Source: Faecalibacterium sp.
Lineage (GTDB): Bacteria > Bacillota > Clostridia > Oscillospirales > Ruminococcaceae
DNA length: 16,381 bases
Direction of reading: 5' to 3'
Assembly (NCBI GenBank): GCA_020025795.1
Contig: JAHHRK010000029.1
Location: 1 to 16,381, forward strand
In this document: piece after piece, positions 1 to 7,413 of the stretch
Position numbering within the stretch: position 1 is the stretch's first letter
Layout of the letters: each line of letters starts with the position of its first letter
Made by a program: the position numbers and the translations under genes
Notes under the pieces: model-generated
Seen by the model: the letters and a program-made list of their open reading frames with translations, nothing else
Database searches by the model: none
What the model was told of the DNA's origin: nothing

Positions 1-297
1 TCTACTCGCCTGAAAGATCACCCCGTATGCCTGTCTTCTGACGGTCCTCTGTCCATCGAGATGGAAAAGGTTCTGCGCAGCCAGCCGGGCGGCGAAAACG
101 TCACCAGCGACAAGGTGTTGGAGCTGAATGCACAGCATCCCATTTTCGCCGTTATGCAGGCCGCACAGGCTTCCGGCGACGCAGAAAAGATCAAGCAGTA
201 TGCTACGATCCTGTACGCACAGGCTCAGCTGATTGAAGGTCTGCCTGTTGATGATCCGGCAGCCTACACCCAGGCTGTCTGCGCATTGATGCAGTAA
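1..297 (+). CDS. htpG: Molecular chaperone HtpG (Hsp90), C-terminal 98 codons, 5' end outside window
   Basis: The open frame enters at base 1 and ends at TAA 295-297. It encodes the end of the Hsp90 C-terminal dimerisation domain. Seen: a start resembling RLKDHPVCLSSDGPLSIEME, then GENVTSDKVLELNAQHPI, then a helical tail with YAQAQLIEGLPVDDPAAYT, the usual ending of bacterial HtpG. The family is an ATP-dependent cytosolic chaperone acting as a homodimer; the ATPase and middle domains lie upstream of the window. An internal ATG at 61 is not the start, because the homology continues before it. A strong terminator begins 25 bases after the stop. The identification is firm for the family; nothing can be said about the N-terminal part. 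Confidence 0.9.
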   Translation, partial: STRLKDHPVCLSSDGPLSIEMEKVLRSQPGGENVTSDKVLELNAQHPIFAVMQAAQASGDAEKIKQYATILYAQAQLIEGLPVDDPAAYTQAVCALMQ

Positions 298-321
298 AAG
301 TATTTTTCACAAACACTTAAC

Positions 322-362
322 AAAAGAGCCATGTTCTGCTATCATAAGGACATGGCTCTTTT
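322..362 (+). terminator. Intrinsic terminator after htpG
   Basis: A perfect 13-base stem (AAAAGAGCCATGT, 322-334, with its complement at 350-362) encloses a 15-base loop. The 3' arm ends in CTCTTTT. The A-rich 5' arm means it could also work on the other strand, but no minus-strand gene ends here. Confidence 0.9.
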
Positions 363-367
363 ATGTT

Positions 368-373
368 TATAAT
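368..373 (+). promoter_or_regulatory. Possible -10 box for the XpaC-like gene
   Basis: A perfect TATAAT sits 30 bases before the chosen ATG at 404 and directly after the htpG terminator. No good -35 box is visible at 16-18 bases upstream, where terminator sequence lies, so this is only a candidate. Confidence 0.35.
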
Positions 374-403
374 TGGTATCATGTGTGCAAGGAGACTTTC
401 GGC

Positions 404-1636
404 ATGGCATTTTATAAAGTATACAACGATAACAACGGCAAGAATGACAAAGGACCCGTCAACTGGATTTTCGTCCTTTTTATGCTGATGGTCGGCGCAT
501 GGCCAATCGCATTAATTTTGGCTATTGCGAATGTGGCATCTATATGGGAACAGCATTCCAATCGTAAAACAAACAAAAAAAATAATATGCAATGGAATGA
601 CAGCGCCTACCGCAGCACATACCATCAAAGCCAGACTGATTTTGCGGATCAGGATGCCACGGATGCTGCACCGGAAGCGGATCATACCAAAAACTTTAAT
701 CAGGAGCGGGCACGCAGCTTAAAGAACCGGAAAATTCTCTCCTCTGTTTTTTTGATTGCGGGCGCTGTGATTGCTGCTACCGGCCTGCCCAACTGGATTA
801 CCGTCCTGAAAGACATTGCTATTGGCATGTTTGATTCTTTCACTGTCCACTACTCTCTGTTCCCCGCCCTGTATTCTCTGATTGGCGGCGGTGTGCTTGG
901 CTTTATGGGTTCCCGCATGAAACGCGCTTTGCGTTTGGAAAAGCTCATGGCAACAATTACCGGTGACGCAGATAATATCACGATCAAACAGTTGAGTTCT
1001 GCCAGCGGCTACACTAAAAAGGAAACGCTGGATCTTGTCAAGGATGCCATCAATCACGGCCTGTTCGGCCCCAGCGCATACATTGACATGCGCACCGACA
1101 CCCTGGTCATTCGCGGCGAAGCACCGACACCTCCCCCGAAGAAACCGCGTAAGAAAAAGACTGACACAACGGAAAAGCAGAAAGAGACAGAAAAAGATAA
1201 GTACCGTCAGATTCTGCGTCAGCTGCGCGACGTCAACGATGCGATTCCCGGCGAAGAAATGAGCGCCAAAATCGATAAACTGGAAGACATCTCCGCCCGT
1301 ATCTTTGCTCTTGCCGAAAAGGATCCTGAGAAAAAAGAGCAGATGGGCAAATTTATGGACTATTACCTGCCCACAGCGCTGAAACTGCTGGACACTTATG
1401 CTACACTGGACCAGCAAGGTATGCAGGGCCAGAACGTCACGGAAACAAAAGCCAGCATCGAAAACGCAATGGATATGCTGGCAAATGCGTTTGCCGGTCA
1501 GCTGGACAAGCTGTTCCAGAGTGATGTTCTGGATGTTTCCAGTGATATTGCCGCCTTGCAAAGTATGCTGACTATGGACGGCCTGACAGAAGACGGTTTA
1601 TTGGGTGCTGCACCTCAGTCTTCTGACCCGAACTAA
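404..1636 (+). CDS. XpaC-like (5-bromo-4-chloroindolyl phosphate hydrolysis family) membrane protein
   Basis: A 410-residue protein. I start it at ATG 404 because AAGGAG (389-394) lies nine bases upstream; a GTG at 383 in the same frame has no such site. There are three likely membrane segments, at about residues 20-40, 111-131 and 150-169. A short winged-helix-like stretch follows (about 175-235, with ITIKQLSSASGYTKKETLDL), then a Pro/Lys-rich linker and a helical C-terminal domain (about 265-400) containing MDYYLPTALKLLDTYATL. That last domain resembles the XpaC/halogen-hydrolase family, whose name comes from an indicator-dye phenotype and whose real job is unknown. In many clostridia this family sits beside telA (toxic anion resistance); no telA is present here. 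The gene is monocistronic, with a terminator on each side. The family call is from pattern recognition. Confidence 0.72.
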   Translation: MAFYKVYNDNNGKNDKGPVNWIFVLFMLMVGAWPIALILAIANVASIWEQHSNRKTNKKNNMQWNDSAYRSTYHQSQTDFADQDATDAAPEADHTKNFNQERARSLKNRKILSSVFLIAGAVIAATGLPNWITVLKDIAIGMFDSFTVHYSLFPALYSLIGGGVLGFMGSRMKRALRLEKLMATITGDADNITIKQLSSASGYTKKETLDLVKDAINHGLFGPSAYIDMRTDTLVIRGEAPTPPPKKPRKKKTDTTEKQKETEKDKYRQILRQLRDVNDAIPGEEMSAKIDKLEDISARIFALAEKDPEKKEQMGKFMDYYLPTALKLLDTYATLDQQGMQGQNVTETKASIENAMDMLANAFAGQLDKLFQSDVLDVSSDIAALQSMLTMDGLTEDGLLGAAPQSSDPN

Positions 1637-1643
1637 CAAAAAT

Positions 1644-1686
1644 AAAAAGGGCCACGGATACAAGCTTGTGTCCGTGGTCCTTTTTT
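1644..1686. terminator. Two-way terminator between the XpaC-like gene and ydcF
   Basis: A long hairpin, GGGCCACGGATACAAG paired with CTTGTGTCCGTGGTCC (two G-U pairs on the + transcript), ends in TTTTTT at 1681-1686. On the other side AATAAAAA supplies U residues for the minus strand. It serves the convergent genes ending at 1636 and 1709. Confidence 0.92.
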
Positions 1687-1708
1687 ATTGCCTTTTACCT
1701 ATCGTGTA

Positions 1709-2512
1709 TCACGAATGCAGCCGCAAAAAGCCAACCGCACCTTGCAGTGGTCCAGCAGTTGGGCTTTTGAACACCCAGTAATACAGAACCGCCAATGCTT
1801 CTCGCAGGTAGGTAGTCGGTATCTGTGTCAGCGGCAATCCTGCCGGCACAGCGTGGGCCTGCAAAAATCCTTCCCGTTGGGCATACTTGCCTGCCCGATA
1901 ACAATGGAACCCATTGGTTACATAAGCAATCGGCTGAGCAGGATCTTTTCCTTGCTTCCGCAGGATTTCTGCTGCAAAGCGGAAGTTTTCTTCCGTGGAG
2001 GTACTTCTTGCTTCCATTAGGATCTGTTCTTCCGGCACGCCATGTGCCACCAGCCAGTGCTTCATCGCAAGCGCTTCTGAAATATTTTCCTGTGGGCCCT
2101 GGCCACCGCAAACAACAATCGTCGTGTCCGGCTTATCCTGATAATAACGCAACGCAGCACGCAGTCGGTGTACCAAAACCAGCGAAGGCTTTTCCCCATG
2201 CACGGCACAGCCTAATACAATCAGCGTATCTTCTGTTCCGTCGGATGTGTTTTTAATCTGTCCGGAAACAATCACCGCAATGGTCGAAATCATGATCAGA
2301 CAGCCTGCAAGCACGATTCCCAGCAGGATACGGCCTGCCAGCGTATGCAGCACCCATGGGTCAATCCGCCGCCAGAACAGCGTATACAGCAGGCTGGCTG
2401 CCGTCAGCAGCCAAACCAGCAGATTTCCCAGATTAAAATTGCTGAACAGCAGATAGTACAGGCTCAAAAGTGCCAAAGCTATGGTCAGGATATTCAAAGC
2501 TAGCTGCTTCAT
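1709..2512 (-). CDS. YdcF/SanA-family (DUF218) membrane protein
   Basis: A 267-residue protein with three N-terminal membrane segments (about 5-23, 28-46 and 60-83) and a DUF218/YdcF domain from about residue 95. Seen: LIVLGCAVHG, VVCGGQG, an EARSTSTEEN motif and VTNGFHCYRA, the order typical of this family. Members are envelope proteins; SanA and ElyC in enterobacteria are linked to barrier function and peptidoglycan or lipid-carrier metabolism. The biochemical activity is not settled and I do not assign one here. Its ATG overlaps the deoB stop as ATGA (2509-2512), so it is probably translated by coupling from the deoB mRNA. The unit ends at the shared hairpin 1644-1686. Confidence 0.85.
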   Translation of the reverse strand: MKQLALNILTIALALLSLYYLLFSNFNLGNLLVWLLTAASLLYTLFWRRIDPWVLHTLAGRILLGIVLAGCLIMISTIAVIVSGQIKNTSDGTEDTLIVLGCAVHGEKPSLVLVHRLRAALRYYQDKPDTTIVVCGGQGPQENISEALAMKHWLVAHGVPEEQILMEARSTSTEENFRFAAEILRKQGKDPAQPIAYVTNGFHCYRAGKYAQREGFLQAHAVPAGLPLTQIPTTYLREALAVLYYWVFKSPTAGPLQGAVGFLRLHS

Positions 2513-3687
2513 TTCAGAACCTCAGACAGCATGCTTTCACCTGCCAACGTATCGGCAGGCACATCCAGATAGTCACAGATCGTCTTTGCAATATGGCCAA
2601 AGCACATCCGGGTACCCAGATTTCCACCAGCCTTTACATTGGGGCCGTAAATCAGCAGCGGCACATACTCACGGGTATGGTCGGTCGTTTTCGTAAAGGA
2701 AGGATCACAGCCGTGGTCAGCCGTAATCATCAGGATATCATCTTCGCGCATACCGGGAACAAACTCGCCCAGGAAACGGTCGAACTCCGTAGCAGCCGCA
2801 GCGTAGCCAGCTACATCGCGGCGATGGCCATACAGCATATCAAAGTCCACCAGGTTAACGAAAGCCAGACCTTCAAAATCGCGCGTCTGCAATGCCTTAG
2901 TAAAGGCAATACCGTTGGTGTTGCCTGTGGTCTTGATGCTCTCCGTAACACCCTTGCCATCGAAAATATCCGAAATCTTGCCTACGGCAATCACATCCTT
3001 GCCAGCAGTCTTCAGCACATCCAGCATCGTATCCTGCGGAGGCGGCAGGCTGATGTCATGACGATTGGTGGTGCGATAGAAATCTTCGGCACAGGTACCG
3101 CGGAACGGACGCGCAATCACGCGGCCAACGCCCCATTCACCCTGCAGCATCTCGCGTGCAATCTCGCAGTACTCGTACAACTTGGCAACCGGAACCATTT
3201 CTTCGTGGGCAGCTACCTGGAATACGCTGTCAGCACTGGTGTACACGATCAGTGCATTTTCACGCAGAGACTGCTCACCGTAATCCTTCAAAAGCTGCGT
3301 ACCGGAATAAGGCTTGTTGCACAGCACCTTGTGACCGGTGGCCTGCTCAAATTTATGAATCAGTTCATCCGGGAAACCATTCGGGAAAGTAGGCAGCGGT
3401 TTGTTGCTCACAACACCGGCAATTTCCCAGTGTCCGATGGTGGTATCCTTGCCCTGGCTTTGCTCCTGCAGGCGTGCAAAGGAACCGGTCAGTTCCACAG
3501 GATTTGCCGGCACCTGTACGCCGTCAATGTTCAGCAGGCCCAGCTTCTGCATATTGGGGGTATGAAAATTGGGGTGTGCTGCGATTGCTGCCAACGTATT
3601 GGCACCTACATCGCCAAAAGCAGCCGCATCCGGTTCTTCACCGATACCAAAGCTGTCCAGCACAATCAAAAATACGCGTTTTGCCAT
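2509..3687 (-). CDS. deoB: Phosphopentomutase
   Basis: A 392-residue protein, full length for DeoB. The enzyme interconverts (deoxy)ribose-1-phosphate and (deoxy)ribose-5-phosphate, linking nucleoside phosphorolysis to the pentose phosphate pathway in the cytosol. It belongs to the alkaline phosphatase superfamily. Seen: RVFLIVLDSFGIG at the N-terminus with metal ligand D11; DTTIGHWE (81-88) holding the threonine that is phosphorylated in characterised homologues; and DHGCDPS (324-330) with TTDHTRE (334-340) supplying further metal ligands. The start ATG has AAAGGAG nine bases upstream. No deoA or pdp is adjacent; the only partner is the overlapping ydcF-type gene. The promoter is not obvious; the divergent region to pyk holds a palindrome at 3791-3808 that could affect both genes. 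Confidence 0.96.
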   Translation of the reverse strand: MAKRVFLIVLDSFGIGEEPDAAAFGDVGANTLAAIAAHPNFHTPNMQKLGLLNIDGVQVPANPVELTGSFARLQEQSQGKDTTIGHWEIAGVVSNKPLPTFPNGFPDELIHKFEQATGHKVLCNKPYSGTQLLKDYGEQSLRENALIVYTSADSVFQVAAHEEMVPVAKLYEYCEIAREMLQGEWGVGRVIARPFRGTCAEDFYRTTNRHDISLPPPQDTMLDVLKTAGKDVIAVGKISDIFDGKGVTESIKTTGNTNGIAFTKALQTRDFEGLAFVNLVDFDMLYGHRRDVAGYAAAATEFDRFLGEFVPGMREDDILMITADHGCDPSFTKTTDHTREYVPLLIYGPNVKAGGNLGTRMCFGHIAKTICDYLDVPADTLAGESMLSEVLK

Positions 3688-3790
3688 ATCGATCTGCTCC
3701 TTTATTAAAAATTTATTTGCTTTTAGCCTAGCGTTTTGCTATGCTCCTATTTTACTATACTCAAGACTTTTTTTCCACCGTACCAGGCCA

Positions 3791-3808
3791 TTGTCTATTT
3801 ATAAACAA
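3791..3808. promoter_or_regulatory. Candidate Rex operator (TTGT-N10-ACAA palindrome)
   Basis: The sequence TTGTCTATTTATAAACAA has two 7-base half-sites (TTGTCTA and, on the other strand, TTGTTTA) around a 4-base centre. This is the 7-4-7 geometry of known Rex sites of the TTGTTAA/TTGTGAA type. Flanking A and T extend it to ATTGT...ACAAT, and an imperfect GGC/GCC pair lies outside (3786-3813). It ends 13 bases before the pyk -35 box. A rex gene is present at 15215. Binding itself is inference. Confidence 0.5.
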
Positions 3809-3821
3809 TAGCCCAATCCTA

Positions 3822-3850
3822 TTGCAGTCCAATGAATCTTTAGTTATAAT
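3822..3850 (+). promoter_or_regulatory. pyk promoter (sigma-A type)
   Basis: TTGCAG (3822-3827), a 17-base spacer and a perfect TATAAT (3845-3850). The predicted transcript starts near 3857, giving a leader of about 85 bases before pyk. Confidence 0.75.
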
Positions 3851-3885
3851 GTATGTGTAGGAAATTTGATTTTCGTCAATACGAC

Positions 3886-3891
3886 TATAAT
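3886..3891 (+). promoter_or_regulatory. Second possible -10 box upstream of pyk
   Basis: Another TATAAT lies closer to the gene, but no convincing -35 box sits 16-18 bases upstream; the nearest TTGATT (3866) is only 14 bases away. It may be a secondary start or chance in an A/T-rich leader. Confidence 0.3.
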
Positions 3892-3941
3892 ACAAGAGCG
3901 TAAGCAACGCGAAAACACAAAAGAAAAGGAGATTACAATTT

Positions 3942-5693
3942 ATGGGTATCCGAAAGACAAAAATCATCTGCACCCTGGGCCCTTCAACTGATCAGGAGGG
4001 CGTTCTGCGCAAAATGATGCTGGCTGGCATGAATGTGGCTCGTTTCAACTTCTCTCACGGTTCTCATGAAGAACACATGGGCCGTCTGAAGATGCTGCGC
4101 AGCCTGCGCGAAGAACTGGGTCTGCCTGTTGCAGCTCTGCTGGATACCAAGGGTCCTGAAATTCGCCTGAAGGACTTTAAGAATGGCGTCGAAATGCTGG
4201 AAGCCGGCCAGACCTTTACCCTGACCACTCGTGATGTGGAAGGTACCAAAGAAATCTGCTCCATCACTTACGGCGACCTGCCCAACGATGTTTCTGCTGG
4301 TGGCACTATTATGCTGGACGACGGCCTGATTCAGCTGTCCATTCAGGAAGTCACCTCTACCGATATCGTCTGCACCGTTGTAAACGGCGGCAAGATCAAG
4401 AACAAGAAGGGCGTCAACGTACCTGGTGTTCACCTGTCCATGCCGTATATGAGCCAGCGCGATAAGGAAGACATTCTGTTCGCTATCGAGAACGACTACG
4501 ACTTCATCGCTGCCAGCTTTGTTCGTACCGCACAGGACATCTATGATATTCGTCAGGTCCTGAACGAGCACAACTCCCGCATTCGCATTGTGGCAAAGAT
4601 CGAAAACCAGGAAGGTGTGGACAACATCGACGCCATCCTGGCTGCTGCTGACGCTGTCATGGTTGCTCGTGGCGACCTGGGCGTTGAGATCGACTTTACT
4701 GAAATTCCCAGCATCCAGAAGAACATCATTCACCGTTCCTTCACCTTCGGCAAGCCGGTTATCACCGCTACCCAGATGCTGGACAGCATGATGGAAAATC
4801 CCCGTCCCACCCGTGCTGAAATCACCGACGTTGCTAACGCAATTTTCGACGGCACCTCTGCTATCATGCTGAGCGGCGAAACCGCAGCCGGCAAGTACCC
4901 GGATGAAGCTGTCCGCACCATGGCTGCCATTGCCGAGCGCACCGAGGCTGACCGCAACTATCTGGCCAGCGTCCGCAACGGTCTGTCCGGCAACAAGCTG
5001 TCCATCAGCGACGCTACTGCACATGCTGCCTGCACCACCGCAATGGACATCAGCGCTAACGCAATCGTCACTGTTACCCAGAGCGGCACCACTGCCCGCC
5101 TGCTGAGCAAGTACCGTCCTGAGCCGCCCATTATCGCTTGCGTGATGGATGAGCAGGTTCAGCGTCAGCTGTCTCTGTCCTGGGGCATCACTCCCCTGCT
5201 GATGGACGAGGCTCACTCTACCGACGCTCTGATCGAAATGTCTACTGCTGCTGCCGAGAAGGCTGGCTTCCTGCAGAGCGGCGATCTGGCTGTTGTTACG
5301 GCTGGTGTTCCCGTTGGCATCTCCGGTACCACCAACATGATTAAGGTCCACATGGTTGGCGAATGCCTGTGCATGGGCAACGGCGTGGGCAACCACAGCG
5401 TTGCACGCGGCACCGCCTGCGTCTGCCGTAGCCTGGACGAAATCAAGGCTAAGTTCAGCCCCGACTGTGTGCTGGTAGTTCCTGGCACGACCAATGCAAT
5501 GCTGCCCTGGATTCGCCAGGCTGCTGCTGTTGTTACGGAAGAAGGCGGCATGAACAGCCACGCTGCTATCGTCGGTCTGACTCTGGACAAGCCTGTGATT
5601 GTCGGTGCATTCTCCGCTACCGAAAACATCAAGGACGGCCAGATGATCGCTGTTGACAGCGCACACGGCACTGTCCAGAGCCTGCAGGTCTAA
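3942..5693 (+). CDS. pyk: Pyruvate kinase with C-terminal phosphohistidine domain
   Basis: A 583-residue protein that converts phosphoenolpyruvate and ADP to pyruvate and ATP, the last step of glycolysis. Seen: TKIICTLGPST at the N-terminus, RFNFSHG (34-40), LLDTKGPEIR (67-75), catalytic-type K219 in VAKIEN, metal ligands E221 and D245 (ARGDLG), and TATQMLDSM followed by PRPTRAE. The last hundred or so residues form the extra PEP-utilising mobile domain found in Bacillus-type enzymes, with GGMNSHAAIVG (535-545) and its histidine H540. GGAG lies just upstream of the ATG. Codons are strongly biased to CTG, GCT and GTT, fitting high expression. luxS follows after 23 bases with no terminator, so the two are likely co-transcribed from 3822-3850, perhaps under Rex control. 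Confidence 0.97.
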   Translation: MGIRKTKIICTLGPSTDQEGVLRKMMLAGMNVARFNFSHGSHEEHMGRLKMLRSLREELGLPVAALLDTKGPEIRLKDFKNGVEMLEAGQTFTLTTRDVEGTKEICSITYGDLPNDVSAGGTIMLDDGLIQLSIQEVTSTDIVCTVVNGGKIKNKKGVNVPGVHLSMPYMSQRDKEDILFAIENDYDFIAASFVRTAQDIYDIRQVLNEHNSRIRIVAKIENQEGVDNIDAILAAADAVMVARGDLGVEIDFTEIPSIQKNIIHRSFTFGKPVITATQMLDSMMENPRPTRAEITDVANAIFDGTSAIMLSGETAAGKYPDEAVRTMAAIAERTEADRNYLASVRNGLSGNKLSISDATAHAACTTAMDISANAIVTVTQSGTTARLLSKYRPEPPIIACVMDEQVQRQLSLSWGITPLLMDEAHSTDALIEMSTAAAEKAGFLQSGDLAVVTAGVPVGISGTTNMIKVHMVGECLCMGNGVGNHSVARGTACVCRSLDEIKAKFSPDCVLVVPGTTNAMLPWIRQAAAVVTEEGGMNSHAAIVGLTLDKPVIVGAFSATENIKDGQMIAVDSAHGTVQSLQV

Positions 5694-5716
5694 TGATAAG
5701 AAAAGGAGTGTTTCCC

Positions 5717-6169
5717 ATGGAACGTATTGCCAGTTTTTGTGTTGACCACACTGTTCTGGAGCGTGGTATGTATCTGAGCCGTCGTGACGGCGATGTGGAC
5801 ACCTGGGACATCCGTATGAAAAAGCCCAATCAGGGCGATTATCTGACCACCGGCGCAGCCCACACGCTGGAGCATCTGTTCGCTACCCTTGCACGCAACA
5901 GTGCCCTGAGCGAAAATGTGATTTATGTAGGTCCTATGGGCTGCCGCACTGGTTTTTACCTTTTGACGCGTGGTCTGGATGATGCACAGGCATTGGCTCT
6001 GACCGTGGACTGCTTCCGCAAGATGGCTGCTTATACCGGTGATATTCCCGGTGCCAGCGAAGTGGAATGTGGCAACTACCGAGATATGGACCTGGACGGC
6101 GCACGCAAAGAGGCGGCTTCCATGTTGTCTGTTCTGGAAGGCTGGAGTCCTGAAAAAATGCGGTATTGA
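5717..6169 (+). CDS. luxS: S-ribosylhomocysteine lyase LuxS
   Basis: A 150-residue protein, the usual LuxS length. It cleaves S-ribosylhomocysteine to homocysteine and DPD, the precursor of autoinducer-2, so it acts in methyl-cycle recycling as well as signalling. Seen: HTLEH (49-53) giving the metal ligands H49 and H53 and the catalytic E52; GCRTGFY with the catalytic cysteine C76; ECGNYRDMDL with the third metal ligand C118; and a C-terminal GARKEA. I chose ATG 5717, which follows AAAGGAG (5702-5708) and gives the standard MERIASF beginning. An in-frame ATG at 5693 overlaps the pyk stop (TAATG) but would add a non-homologous tail of eight residues. The gene ends the pyk transcript. Confidence 0.97.
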   Translation: MERIASFCVDHTVLERGMYLSRRDGDVDTWDIRMKKPNQGDYLTTGAAHTLEHLFATLARNSALSENVIYVGPMGCRTGFYLLTRGLDDAQALALTVDCFRKMAAYTGDIPGASEVECGNYRDMDLDGARKEAASMLSVLEGWSPEKMRY

Positions 6170-6197
6170 TTTTACTGCACGATTTTAATATAAGTAT

Positions 6198-6247
6198 CGC
6201 TGTGCCCATCGGATGCTTGGTTTCATCAGATGGGCACAGCGTTTTTT
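6198..6247 (+). terminator. Terminator of the pyk-luxS operon
   Basis: A perfect 13-base stem (CGCTGTGCCCATC, 6198-6210, with 6229-6241), an 18-base loop, then TTTTTT (6242-6247). Confidence 0.93.
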
Positions 6248-6325
6248 ATTTTCCATACTGAATTCAGAGGTAATTGCCGTAAAAATGTCCAATCTCAAAC
6301 CTTTTATGAACTTTTGTCGGCCCTA

Positions 6326-6354
6326 TTGTTTCCCATCTGCACATTTAGTATAAT
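6326..6354 (+). promoter_or_regulatory. Promoter of the DUF4097-type lipoprotein gene
   Basis: TTGTTT (6326-6331), a 17-base spacer and TATAAT (6349-6354). The predicted start is near 6361, leaving a leader of about 47 bases to the ATG at 6408. The 70-odd bases between the luxS terminator and this promoter show nothing recognisable. Confidence 0.65.
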
Positions 6355-6407
6355 TGTCCCAAGAAAGCCAATTCTAGTATTGGATTGCGTTAAATGGGAG
6401 GATTGTT

Positions 6408-7274
6408 ATGAAAAAACACATTTTAAGTGCATTTCTTATTACCTCTTTGTTATTGACCGCCTGCGGCACTGATTCATCGGTGCCTTCTGTCCCAAACCCT
6501 GACACACCACCGGACAGCGCCGTATCGAGTTCTCCTTCTGACTCTGCTTCTTTGGGAAATTCCCAAACGCTGGAAGCCTTTGATTCCATCGAAATCGACG
6601 TACTGGCAGCAGACATCCGTGTCACTACTGGCGATGAATGGGCTGTTTCCTATCATTTCTCGGATAAGGAGCCCATCAAACGTCTGGAGGTCCGTGCAGG
6701 AAAGCTGTACGTAGAAACCTCCTTTGACCCTACCGAATACTTTGACCGGAACAAAGACTGGTTCGTCACGGTCACTATTCCGGAAGGCACCGAACTGAAA
6801 GACGTTGAACTGGAAACCATCTCCGGCAATGTGGAGGCAGACGGTTTCACCTGCCGGTCTGTTAAGCTAGAATCTGCATCCGGTACAGTAAATGCAGAAA
6901 ATATCACAGCACGGGATATGGAACTGAAATCTATTTCTTCGAAAGTCAATGCCAATGCTATTTCTGCCTCCGAACTGGAGGCATCCACCATTTCCGATGA
7001 TTTGACCCTTTCGGGTGACTTTGGCGAGCTGGATGTAAACTCCGCCTCCGGCAAAATTGACATCACTGGTTCTATCTCTGTCGAAGGTGAAATTGAAACC
7101 ATTTCCAGCGATATTACTCTTACCGTCAACCAGCCCCTCTCTCTGCAGGCCGGAAGCGCAGAGTCCATCACTATAAACGGCGAAAAAGTTGGCAATTCTA
7201 TCCGTACGAACAATGGTGTACCGGTAAAAGTCGGTTCTATTTCCGGCAAAATTGATATTCAGATAAACGCTTAA
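6408..7274 (+). CDS. Putative lipoprotein with DUF4097-type beta-solenoid
   Basis: A 288-residue protein with a lipoprotein signal: MKKH, a hydrophobic stretch, and the lipobox LTAC with the lipidated cysteine at C19, so it should be anchored on the outer face of the membrane. Residues 20-55 are a Ser/Pro/Asp-rich tether. From about 55 the protein is predicted all-beta. Between 136 and 234 a short motif of the form S-x-S-G/S/D recurs at 136, 155, 174, 193, 211 and 230 (ETISG, ESASG, KSISS, STISD, NSASG, ETISS), with a last copy at 276; the step is 18-19 residues. This is the pattern of the DUF4097/putative adhesin family, of unknown function. GGGAGG lies just before the ATG. The gene has its own promoter and a shared downstream terminator. 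No partner sensor or ABC transporter is adjacent. Confidence 0.78.
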   Translation: MKKHILSAFLITSLLLTACGTDSSVPSVPNPDTPPDSAVSSSPSDSASLGNSQTLEAFDSIEIDVLAADIRVTTGDEWAVSYHFSDKEPIKRLEVRAGKLYVETSFDPTEYFDRNKDWFVTVTIPEGTELKDVELETISGNVEADGFTCRSVKLESASGTVNAENITARDMELKSISSKVNANAISASELEASTISDDLTLSGDFGELDVNSASGKIDITGSISVEGEIETISSDITLTVNQPLSLQAGSAESITINGEKVGNSIRTNNGVPVKVGSISGKIDIQINA

Positions 7275-7374
7275 ACCGATGTTGCACTCTGACATGCTGA
7301 CGCCTGGAATGGTACGTTGCATCAGGCTGTCTTGAACTACAAAGCGACACCTGCTACTATACAGCAAGACAATT

Positions 7375-7408
7375 AAAAAGCCGACGGACTCCAATCCGTC
7401 GGCTTTTT
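7375..7408. terminator. Two-way terminator between convergent genes
   Basis: A perfect 14-base stem (AAAAAGCCGACGGA, 7375-7388, with 7395-7408) around the loop CTCCAA. It is flanked by A on the left and T on the right, so it can stop both the lipoprotein gene and the minus-strand gene ending at 7414. The 100 bases before it (7275-7374) hold nothing I recognise. Confidence 0.93.
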
Positions 7409-7413
7409 ATATG

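Noticed and set aside
3688..3790. A deoB promoter on the minus strand (TTGAGT or TATAGT near 3755-3770).
   Set aside because: No pair of -35 and -10 boxes with acceptable spacing and match; the true promoter could not be placed.
3984..5666. A 560-codon open frame antisense to pyk.
   Set aside because: It mirrors the strong codon bias of pyk (few TTA, CTA and TCA codons, so few stops on the other strand). Its protein is low-complexity with no recognisable domain, and pyk is unmistakable.
5693..5716. Earlier ATG for luxS overlapping the pyk stop (TAATG).
   Set aside because: It would suggest translational coupling, but the AAAGGAG site and the standard LuxS N-terminus both point to ATG 5717.
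7275..7374. Possible 18-codon ORF (start near 7280) and short repeats after the lipoprotein gene.
   Set aside because: No ribosome binding site and no conserved feature visible; treated as untranslated sequence before the terminator.
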